From the NCBI GenBank assembly GCA_949318235.1, contig OX439131.1, positions 30,279,018 through 30,343,017 on the forward strand: a stretch of 64,000 bases of DNA, written 5' to 3'. The stretch comes from Ecdyonurus torrentis (lineage: Eukaryota > Arthropoda > Insecta > Ephemeroptera > Heptageniidae). The translations under genes and the position numbers were made by a program. The notes below the pieces were generated by a model. That model did not search any database. It was not told the origin of the DNA and worked only from the letters and a program-made list of their open reading frames with translations. Positions 53,068 to 64,000 of the stretch are shown here, piece by piece; within the stretch, counting starts at the first letter, position 1, and each line of letters begins with the position of its first letter.

Positions 53068-53712
53068 TAAAAAGGAGTTCCAACTTGTGGGTAAAACCAT
53101 CTCCTTTCTTACACTTTATCTCTACTGATATTTAGCACCACAATGAATACAATTTTTAAGTCGTTTTTACTATATAAATGTATAAAAATTTAACTAAATG
53201 AAAACTTTTTTTTCCCCCACACGGAAGTTAATTTTCAGCGAAAAACAAATCGCGAAACCAAAGTAAGAAAAGTTAGTTTAAAATTGTAATAAACAATCTA
53301 AAAGTAAATTAAACCTTTTTTTTTTTTTATCTACTTCACGTTCTGTGGATTTTTTTTCTTTATTTTTTGAAAGAAAAAAAAATATTGGAAGCAAATATTG
53401 TAAATTTACATAATATAATTTGATAACAGTATAAAATGAAAGTATATCTTAGGGTTATCTTTAATTAAGTTACATTTAAATTAAAATTTATTTACATTGA
53501 AAATTACAGCCGACAAAACCAACGACTTCTCTGTGTATGTGGTTTTAGCAAAGAGGTTAAAGCGGTTTTTAATGGAGCGTGAAAAGTTAAAAGTCATATG
53601 TTTTATTATTACATGATTTTTGCATTTTAATTTTCTACTTTATGCCAATGAGAATTAAAATTTTAAACATCACGTGAAGTATTTAAGTGTCACAAAATGA
53701 AAGGAATTTACA

Positions 53713-53715
<3 letters not shown>

Positions 53716-53753
<38 letters not shown>
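53716..53753. repeat. Poly-A run, 38 bp
   Basis: The longest homopolymer in the window. Confidence 0.98.
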
Positions 53754-53754
<1 letters not shown>

Positions 53755-54144
53755 CAATTTCAAAAGTTTTATTCAGTTTCAGTTTAACAAGAATGAGAAT
53801 TCGAAATCTTATTGAAGTTTAAAAAAAGGCTTGACTTTAGTTACTTGAATTTTGATCAAAATAATAAAAATAAATACTATTTGAATGCTTTGAAATTTTA
53901 GTATCAATTATTATTTTACCTAATAAAAGACTGTAGGTTTTAGAGGTTAGTTTAGTCTAAAACATCATTACAAATACCGTATAATAAAGCTTCATTTTAA
54001 AAACAACTTTTTCCCGTATTTTCAACAAAAAATTATTATGTGCTACAATCTAAAATATTCTTAGAAAATCAGAAGCAAAATTTCAATAGAATATTTAAAA
54101 AAAAATAATTATTATCAATTTAGCATAAAATGTTCCTTTTTACA

Positions 54145-54181
<37 letters not shown>

Positions 54182-54575
54182 GAAACTATGTTGCTATACA
54201 AATTTCCTATAAAATTATTTATTGGAAATTTTTGAAGGCAACATTTTCCTGTCAACATTTATTTCATAGCGCTAACTCGAAAAGCATGCGTTTCGTTGAA
54301 GAAACTAATATTTTCAACTATATGTAATGTTATTACGTATTCGGGAGGTACTGTATACCATAAATTATTTATATGCTTAAAGCAGTATTTGATATATATA
54401 TACATAATAGTAAAATCAGCATACTAAGGAAATTTGTAAATTACATATTAATGTGAAGTAATCATAAATTTACATGTTAAAAAGGAGTACTTAATTTCAT
54501 GTTATACGTATTTCATTAAAATCATATTAATAAATCTTCTATTTTCTTTATACATAGATATTGCAATTTTTATTC

Positions 54576-54917
54576 TTAAAGGAATAGACCAGAGAAAAAC
54601 AAAAGCATTTATATCACAAAACACTTGATGGGACTTACATAAATAACTTTAGTTTGTCTCAAAACCCAACTGCAGCTCCGTAGCAGTGATCAGAAATTTC
54701 AATATTGCAACCCGCACAACATTTTCATACTAATTTGTGCATGTTTTTGACGCCATAAACATGAATAGTCACGGAAATTGCATACTTTACAGTATTTTTA
54801 CGTTCTCTCGTGGGGTTACATTAACATTCTGGTAAAAATTGTCAATAGTTTTGAAGATCCCATTTCGTGTTTATTCATAAAAAAGCACATGTTGTTTTAT
54901 GTGGTCTATGGCTGTAA
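54576..54917 (+). mobile_element. TTAA-bordered MITE, copy E
   Basis: A 342-bp forward copy very similar to copy A (shared TTAAAGGAATAGACCAGAG start and CCCATTTCGTGTTTATTCAT near the end). The left border is TTAA and the right border is GTAA. Its close match to copy A suggests that these two inserted relatively recently or share a subfamily. Confidence 0.8.
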
Positions 54918-56276
54918 TGCAATTATTAAAAATATATTATAATTTTTTTTCCTCTATTATAGTTGAATTATAAGACAAATATATATTATGTTTATAAAGT
55001 AGAGAAAATTGTTTATTATGCAATACAGTTTTTTATCAGCATCACTTGCGCTCGGTGCTAGCGTTTGCTATGAAAACTTTGTGAAGTGTGCAAGTCTCAC
55101 GTACTGTACTTTATAAAACAAAAGAATAACGACACAAAGTACTTTTCAACACAACTTTCAAAAGTTTTCTATAAATATATGCATATACACACACACACGA
55201 TACAATTGTAAAAATATAAAATAAAAACACAAACTTGAATGTTACACAGACTTTTTTATTATTATTATTGACACTTGAAATTCTACTTTATCTTCAATTT
55301 ATACTTCAATTTTAACTTTAAAATAACATTATTCAAAACTTTTTTTTTTTTTTTTTTTTTTTTTGTTGCTTAACACAATAATACAATACCGGTATAAAAC
55401 ATTACGACATTTATAAAAACGTTAAAAGTAAATTGGAATTGAAAAAGTAAATTATAATACATCACAAGGTTTATTTTCTTTTACCAACTAATGTGTTACG
55501 TTCAGTAAAAGAAACTTATTTTCTATAGAAGTGTTTTTTTCATTATTTCTTTAAGAAGTTTCAAAATCTCTAATTATAAAGTATATTTTTTTTATACTGT
55601 ATATAAATAAAAACTTTAATATAATATACTTTATAATATTGAAATAATTGAGGAAAAAAAAAACAGGATATTATAATGAAAAATAAAATAAACATACAAT
55701 AATCATTTATTAAGTAGGTTCAGGTGCTCATGTAATTTGTGTGTTTATGTTCCGTAAAGTTTAATGTTTATACAAATAGTCGTACATACATACATACATA
55801 TTATTACATGTATAATAATATTATACTATAGTATATTTAGGTAGTTGTTGATGATAGTGTAATATTAACATGTTAGAAGTTTGAATGAAGTTGAATAAGT
55901 TTTGTTAGGTGCGGTTATAAATTTACATGAAATATAGTTCGCTATACATAGATACGACATGCTAGAATCACGGTGGTGAAAGGAGAGAAGTGGGAGGTTG
56001 ATGATGATGAAATCTCTAATAAGTTGATGATGAAAAGCAACCACGCGTGATTTTCTACAAACAACATTACACATCAATGGATTGAAACATTTTAACACAA
56101 CTTTACATCTTAACGTTTACTCTAAAGGAATCATATTATATAAGGACAATTATGAAAGTAATTAAATTTTTTATAGTTATCGCTTTCTGTAAATATTAAA
56201 ATATAAAGAGAGCAAAAAATTGGTGAATTTATTTAAATTTAAGTATAAACTATACGGTTGGACTAAAAGGTGTGCT

Positions 56277-56391
56277 AATGCTGTTCGTATCGTAAACCCT
56301 GTTTTCTGCTATACTAAAATGATGATAAACTATGGTTATTCAAATGTAATGCACATATAGCATAGCAAGAAAACAGGGGTTACGAAGAACA
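56277..56391. repeat. Inverted repeat, about 30-bp arms
   Basis: CTGTTCGTATCGTAAACC followed by CTGTTTTCTGCTAT (left) pairs with ATAGCAAGAAAACAG followed by GGGTTACGAAGAAC (right), with small indels and a loop of about 50 bp. It may be a small foldback element. Confidence 0.6.
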
Positions 56392-56895
56392 CTATTATCA
56401 ATTTAGAAACTTTTTTTTTCAATCAGTGGAATAACAATTCATGATTAAGTCAATTTTAACAAATAGTCTTAAACTTTGATGACCACATCATAGAAGTACA
56501 TAAAATTTAAAAAAATTAAACTTATGCTTACATATCCATCATTGCAAAAGATTAATACGTAGTTCTAATTAAATAATAAAGTTTTTTTTTTTCTTCTTTT
56601 TTTCCAGAACTGAAGAAAGCAGACAAAAATATAGAACAACTACTTTTGCGTAGAGTAATAATAATCAAAGTTCTGTATATAAACCTTTAATAATAATAAT
56701 TTATAGGAAGATGCTTTCTCTATCTCATAGAATTCAAATATACAACACTACAATTAAAAATAATGATAATTAATAATAAATACGCAAGCTGTAAAAATTT
56801 AAATATATACCCCATTTCCCCTATGAAGAGTCTTAATGATGGTATAGCATTTGATCAGTTGTTAAAAATATGAGATATTTCAATAATAGTAATAA

Positions 56896-56930
<35 letters not shown>

Positions 56931-59587
56931 AAAAGAAAGAAAACGATCAATACACATACTGTGAGCAACCGCGTGGTTTTAGAGTTCAATAAAAATGTAC
57001 AAAATGAAAATATAATACAGTCTCACACGCAATATATCCTGCGGCATCTCATATTTGCGAAATATCAAAAACAATTCATATACAACGTATACTATTAAAA
57101 AGCTTTTACTGCATGTATATATTGGAAAAATATATATATATAATATGGAATCATGATCATCATATATTCAAAGGTTATTAAAAAAACATGGCATATTGAC
57201 TTTAAAATATTAACTTTTAACACGTTTAAAATTTATAAAATTAGTTTGCTGTATACTGTATATGATAAATAAATAAAAATGAAACAATTTTTTGCAATAT
57301 AGAAAAATAATTATTATTTAGCACTAAAGGCTATTTAATTTTTCTATTACAATAAAATTTAAATATATAATTAAAAAAAAAAAAATTAATCCCCTAATAT
57401 AGAAAAAACGAAGTCATGAAATACAATAAAATGCTTGTCTGCCTGTATATTATGTATAAAATGTAAATTTTAATGTAAATGACGTACACCGTCAAATAGT
57501 ATTATATAGAGAAGAGAATACAGTGGAATATTTAATGTGAGTAATTTCACTGCTAGTAAAGCTATTAAATATGCGACATTATATAATATACATCATGTAA
57601 AACAAACTATATGGAACGTTTAATATGCACTATATTACTAGAGATATACTATGTGTGTGTGTCATCCCGGTTTTCACAAGTACTATACACAGTCTTAACT
57701 TTAATATGCCATATATTATATTATAAAGATGGAGAAATTAATTACATTCTTCATAAAAAAAAAGTTAGTAGAAAAAAAAAATAAAAAAAGCAACTCAGTT
57801 TTTAAAATTATTTAAAGTTTGGCACTATGAACTTTATATCCTTAGTAGTGACATTTTTATTTCAGGGTTATTTACTTTTTTTTTTTTTTTTTTTTTCTAA
57901 ATTTTCTTATAGGTATATAGTTTGAACAAATTACTACCAATAAACTTAGTGTTTTTACGACTAGTAATACATCCATTTAATACCTTCTGATTTGTTAACG
58001 TCACTAAAACAGATAATTAATTATTATTTCTTACTGTGCTAGTAACAGACTTGTACGACAATTAGTTAAAATAATTACGAAATCAGACTTTTTTTTTTTC
58101 AATTTCATCTAAATGAAGTCATATTATTTCTATATTATCAATAAAATAAAAGAATAATAAAAGAAGGAAAGAAAAACAGATTGAAGAGGACAATGTTAAG
58201 GTTTTATAGTAAAAAAACCCTTTTTTTAGACTGAGCTTTTTTTGTCACAGGGGATTTGAAAATAGCTGGTGGTTGGGGCTTAGAATGGTGGCACTCTCAA
58301 AGTCTAGTTTTGTCCTAATCTCGTGTCACATGTCCTGCATCGGCTCACTTTCTTTATTCCAATACTCAAGGAAAATCACTTTTCCTTCATAGAGCTGTAT
58401 CTCCCTTAGCAGTCTAGATAACAATGTGAAATGTAAAACGTTTCATTGGTATATAGAAGATTACTTTTAAAATGAAAACGATACAGAAGTATCTTGGAAA
58501 TTTACTTTATCATGCATGTACGTATATTGCACAGTCTTTCATTAGCATGCAAAGTAATGAATTACATTTCACATAGTAAATGTACATATATATATAGTGC
58601 TTTCACTATACAAATATATAATAATGAAATTAATATTAATACGATTTGTTGTTATATATTATCATTATAACGTGTAGATGAATTACAGTAATGTATAGTT
58701 GAACTATAATTAAATAAGACATTCTCATTACTAACTATCACGTATTATATGTATAAATATGAGGTTATATATATTACAAAGTATTTCATGACGAATATAG
58801 TTTGTATAATAATGTTAATTACTTGGTAATTGAGAACAAGTGAAATACGTGTTTAGAAAGAGAAAGAGAGACAGAGAGACTAGAAAATCCCCACGTGTGT
58901 ACACGTGTGTAAGCTGACACCCCGACATAACTAAACAAACAAACATCGCCCTCTATTGTGTGTAGAAATTAGTGTAGGTAGTTAGGAGTCCACAGGGATA
59001 CATCGTGAGGAAATGTTGCATGTGACATGGTTTCCTTCCCTCTCTCTCTCTCTCATCACACATTTTAACATAAAACAAAGGAAATACTTTACTTCCCTTT
59101 CTGTACTCACTATATGAACAAAATTAATTTTTAAGTTCAAATATATCTTATATATTGTTCATAACCTCAATTATTTGATAACCCCAGGTAAAATGTTATG
59201 ATTTAAAATATATTTACAGTTTTTATATAACAGTTTTGATGATGCATTATTAGTAAGTCAAATATATATTTTTATTCATGTGAAAATGGCTCAAAAATAC
59301 TTTTCTGACCTTAAGAAATATAAGATGATGAATTGTTATAATATTTCAACAGTATACAAAAAAATTATACAAAGAATAAAACTTTTTTATTTTTAATGTC
59401 GAAGTCGTCGTCAGGTTTATGTAGTTTCGAGTTTTGTGCTGCGTCAGTGCTAACTGTAGAAAACCAATGAGGCGAGATACAGAAAGAGAAGTTGGTCACT
59501 ATGGCAACCGAGCGGTCACAGTAGTCCAGACAAGCTTCCTTCCATAACTCACTGATCATGGTTAAGATTTCCTCACACAAGTATAAC

Positions 59588-59756
<169 letters not shown>

Positions 59757-60203
59757 TTCAAAACATAACAATAAAAAAAGTAGATGATACGCTTTCAGGA
59801 AAGTATTTTTTATAATATAGAAAGAGATTTTTTATATTTTTTTTTATATAACTTGCAAGGAAGAGAGATTTATAATATATAACATACAATGACGAAATAT
59901 ACGAGACTGAAATTCTCTACATTGAAGGATTAATAAAATAAAAAAAGCATACAAGCTGCTTTCAGTACTTTTTCTATGCATTCCTTATTGAAATACATTG
60001 TAAGAAAATAAATGTATTAAATTGGTCGCAAACTTCAATTAATTTCCTACAAAAGACTCAATTATACCATGGCAGAACACAGAAGTAATTTTCCATAAAA
60101 TGATATTAGCACGGAAACGTTATGCAATAAAATACAGCAATCAAACTCTGTTTTACTGAAGCATGATTATTGCAAAGCAGATATTATAATTATAATAATA
60201 TAT

Positions 60204-60209
<6 letters not shown>

Positions 60210-60285
<76 letters not shown>
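60210..60285. repeat. (AT)n microsatellite, 76 bp
   Basis: A phase flip at 60240/60241 (ATTA) divides it into two near-equal blocks. Confidence 0.97.
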
Positions 60286-60290
<5 letters not shown>

Positions 60291-60687
60291 GGCTTATGCA
60301 ATTAAAAATAATAATAAAAAAAATTGCATCTACCTGCATAAGTTTTATGCTTCTTTTTTATTTACTGTACCTTAAAACTATATTATAAATATTGCTAACA
60401 ACTGACACCAATTTCAAATGTGTATACTTTATATTTTATTTTCCCTACATACATATCATATATATATAAAAATTAACGCTTATAACATTTTATATCATTT
60501 TTATGTTTTAATCAACACATTTTAATCATTTCAATCTACAGTATATGAAAATGGAAAGCTGGTAGTGGACAAGTGACAATCAAAAGGATAACAATGGGTT
60601 GGTTGTAAAAACAATGGAGATATCTGCAATGTTTTCATTTGGCACAGCATGTCATTGCTACAAGTAACCAAAGCAAAATCAAAGCAA

Positions 60688-60788
<101 letters not shown>

Positions 60789-62733
60789 AGGGAGGAGGGA
60801 GGAGGTTGATAAATAACAAAACCGAAACCCTGACAGTTAGGCCGAGATAAAGCTTATAACATACACACCAAAAAAAAAAAAAAAAAAAAAAAGCGACACA
60901 GATTCTGTTTTTCTGATAACATAGTTATCATACTGACAAGGTATATTATATAACAAATATTTTAATTAAAATGTCCATACATAAAAAACATACCTGTCAA
61001 TTACATACACTCTACGTCATAGTGAGTTTTTTGTTGTTGTTGTATAATATACGTAATACATCATATTCGAAAAATTATTATATTTATTTGGTAACCTGTG
61101 GGTAATTTAAGCTACTTTTGTACTTGTTTTTGCACAAACAAATGTATATAAGAGTATACACAAACAAGCAAGAATTACGTAATTATATATGAAGTATAAT
61201 GGTACTGTAATATAATAAAACAAACAAAAGGAAGTATAAAAAGGAGAAAATTATGTGAGAAAAATTAATATAAATTTTAATGAAATGAACATACAGAAAT
61301 TTTTTCACGGAGTGGATAATTTACTTATAACTTGCAACCAGAAGGAAAATTTGATTAATTCTTTTTGTATTACTGTCTAATACAAAATAATAATAATAGT
61401 AATAAAATAAAAGTATTCTTCTTTTATAATATTCTGATAGATCGGTAAGTTTGCATTCATAAAATTAGGTGGCAAAATTTTTATATGTACATATTTTTTT
61501 TATTAACCTATTACTTAGTAATTGTTTTGTATGTATGTTCATTAAAAAAAAAAAAAAAAAAAAAAAAGACTTTATAATTAGTTAAAAAATATACATAAGA
61601 AACTTTTAAAAGCCTAAACTGTAAATATTAAATTTGGTTCCAGTTGAAATATTTTTCTGCGATAAAAATTAACAATTCAAATTACGTTGAATTTAAATAC
61701 TCTCTAACTTTATACGTTCATCAGCTCAGGTGTAAAAAGCTTTCTAAAATGGTACGAATTCCCATCATATAATAAACCGAAAAATCAGTGAAATAGAAAT
61801 GTTAAAAACTAAAAGCCAAACCATCACGATGACGTAATAAAATATAACCTGACTAAAAACTAAATGCTAACAAAATTAATCAAATATATATAATATCTTT
61901 AATTAATAATATAATTTAAAATTTCCTTTTCCATTTGTATAGAAAATCAAAGTTAATTAATATTTTATACAAAAGTTACGAAAGTAAACATCAGAGCTTT
62001 AAATCATCAAAACTATAACATTAAAGTTAAATCATGTGAAATGGATCTATTGAACTGTTAACAAAATAAAAATCAAATCGCCCCCTCCCTCCCGCTACAT
62101 ATATTTTTTCTTTCCATTTATATTAAAAAAGAAAGAAAAATACAATATACTTTTTTAAATCATCAGCTCTGAAATCTTTACTATAGTGCAAGATTTTATT
62201 ATTATATGATTGATATTTAAGTTATGATTTAATATATAGATAAAATTCAATTAAATACCTTTGATGAAAAAATAATACTGAATCAAAACAATATTACCGT
62301 TGATATTGTAGCAAATAATAATATTGTTTTCTTGAAGAATAAGAAGAAAAAAGAGAAGATCTTATAAGTTAACAAAGCTTAAACACTGGTGGTGGTCAGT
62401 TGAGATAGGGGAGAACCAACAGAGGGTTAATAAAATTCTCTGGAGACTGGGTGTGTCATGTATACGTACTGTGTACTACTCACTTGATATGGGTAACCAT
62501 GCACTTTTTTGTTGTTTGTTTCCTGTTCCTTTTATTTTATGAACAACAAACAAAACACAGCAAAACGTTATTTTCATTCAGAAAAGTATCATTTTTATCT
62601 ATGTTTATAATATTGAATTCATAAACGTTAATTCTTTAAAAAGTAGTACAATAGAAAAAGAAAATGGTGCACACAACCTTTATTCGGTACTAATACACAA
62701 TATGTTTATATAGTAAACAATATAATAGTTGAT

Positions 62734-63068
62734 CTAAAGCCATAGACCCCACTGATCTATATAATGAATAAACACGAAATGGGATCTTCAAAATTGTTGA
62801 CAATTTTTACTAGAATGCTAATGTAGCCCCACGAGAAAACATGAAAATACAGAAAAGTATGCAATTCGCGTGACTATTAATGTTTATGACGTCAGAAACA
62901 TGCACAAATTAGTATGAAAATGTTGTGCGGCTTACATAAATCAAAACTTTCTGATCACTGCTACGGAGCTACAGTTGGGTTATGAGACAAAATAAAGTTA
63001 TTTATGTAAGTCCCATCAAGTGTTTTGTGATATAAATGCTTATGTTTTTCTCCGGTCTATTCCTTTAA
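62734..63068 (-). mobile_element. TTAA-bordered MITE, copy F
   Basis: A 335-bp reverse copy bounded by CTAA (mutated) on the left and TTAA on the right. It contains AAACACGAAATGGGATCTTC, TTTATGACGTCAGAAACATG, ATGAAAATGTTGTGCGG, and GTAAGTCCCATCAAGTGTTT. The subfamily looks like that of copies A and E. Confidence 0.8.
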
Positions 63069-63592
63069 TACATGCAGATATTTTAAGTTGAAGTTGTCTA
63101 TTATGTTGTTTCTCTGGTACGTCTAAAAAGATACCTACTTATAACTTTTGAGTAATATTTTTTTTCAGTGTACTATACATATATATATAGGAATGTATAA
63201 AGCAATGTCCAAATCCATTGGAAAATACCAGTGTTAGACAATGTGGTATGTCCACTATATCTTTGTGTTAAATACCATGTAGTTAAAAGTCATAAACTAT
63301 TCCTTAATGTTTCCGACAATGTTTAGGTTATTATATGCTTGACCTACGTAAAACAATATCGTATATTATTATACATTAGAAAATAAAATGTAAATTGTAT
63401 CATAAAATTTCATATATCATAAAAACAGTAATGTTACAATTTAAATAATAAAATAAATATTATTTATCAAAAAATTTGGTTTGTAAATTAGTTAAATTAC
63501 TTTAAAAGAATGTATTTAATTTTACCAATTTTATTACTAAATTTATATTAACATTTAAATACTTGACATTCCATAAAGTTGTAGCTTTATAT

Positions 63593-63687
<95 letters not shown>
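63593..63687. repeat. Compound (AC)n(AT)n microsatellite
   Basis: About 8 AC units pass directly into about 39 AT units. Confidence 0.97.
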
Positions 63688-63690
<3 letters not shown>

Positions 63691-63892
63691 CATTTTATAT
63701 AATATACAGGTTATTGATTAGTTCTTGGGTTCTTGGGTAAAATAATGTTGTTTACCAATTCATTTATATCTTGTGAAATATTTGTAAATCTTGTAATTTT
63801 CTACATGAGTGAATGAAAACACTTGAGGAAACACGTCAATATTAATAAACTAAAAATCAACATGAATATATAACGCACTTACTTTCAAACAA

Positions 63893-63895
<3 letters not shown>

Positions 63896-63941
<46 letters not shown>

Positions 63942-63949
63942 CTCTCTCT
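63896..63949. repeat. (CT)n microsatellite
   Basis: A CT tract with a TTTCTT interruption near 63937. Confidence 0.95.
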
Positions 63950-64000
63950 CATCTTTTTTGCTCAGGTGTACGTATATAAAATATGAATATTTCATGTGAA

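Noticed and set aside
55865..56098. Minus-strand 77-codon open frame
   Set aside because: No recognisable motif, no splice context and no similarity to the missing Sema exon.
59365..59580. Minus-strand 71-codon open frame with balanced composition (MCEEILTMISELWKEACLDY...)
   Set aside because: No recognised similarity, no fit to a semaphorin segment, and no clear splice sites; length is compatible with chance.
61000..61045. Minus-strand CAG|gtatgt donor candidate for the upstream exon
   Set aside because: A stop codon lies a few codons upstream in the required frame.

Overview
The window is AT-rich animal (eukaryotic) DNA. It has GT-AG introns of 71 bp to about 16 kb, many very long dinucleotide tracts (AG/CT, AT, AC) and dispersed short inverted-repeat transposons. 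There are no operons or ribosome-binding sites and nothing prokaryotic or viral. An invertebrate-type class 1 semaphorin and the very high microsatellite load suggest an arthropod, perhaps a crustacean. That taxon is an inference and is weakly supported.

The only gene I can support is a class 1 transmembrane semaphorin (Sema-1a type) on the minus strand. Ten exons lie between 34108 and 1. All have GT-AG borders and compatible phases, and together they encode 345 residues of the Sema domain without a frame break. Both ends lie outside the window: the signal peptide and start of the Sema domain are upstream (beyond 64000 on this strand), and the rest of the Sema domain, the PSI domain, the transmembrane helix and the cytoplasmic tail are downstream (below position 1). 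The six 3' exons are packed into the first 2.1 kb. The four 5' exons are spread over about 32 kb, separated by introns of 3.6, 6.1, 15.9 and 6.1 kb. The remaining 30 kb (34109-64000) looks like part of one further intron or 5' flank, where I found no semaphorin exon by eye.

The intronic DNA is not featureless. It holds (1) a dispersed family of about 315-344 bp elements with TTAA borders and inverted ends, with six clear copies and one degraded copy; (2) several long foldback (hairpin) elements at 13614-13942, 14472-14628, 15843-16139 and 56277-56391; (3) a separate element with TATAGGGTG/CACCCTATA ends at 25039-25347; (4) dozens of microsatellites, some longer than 100 bp. One CT tract sits immediately before an exon and forms its polypyrimidine tract.

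I saw no previously undescribed multi-gene system. The most interesting items are the TTAA element family, the recurrence of a TGACGTCA core in three different repeat families, the near-perfect hairpin at 14472-14628, and the microsatellite used as a splice acceptor tract. Nearly all longer open frames here are translations of microsatellites or chance frames in AT-rich intron, and are not annotated as genes.
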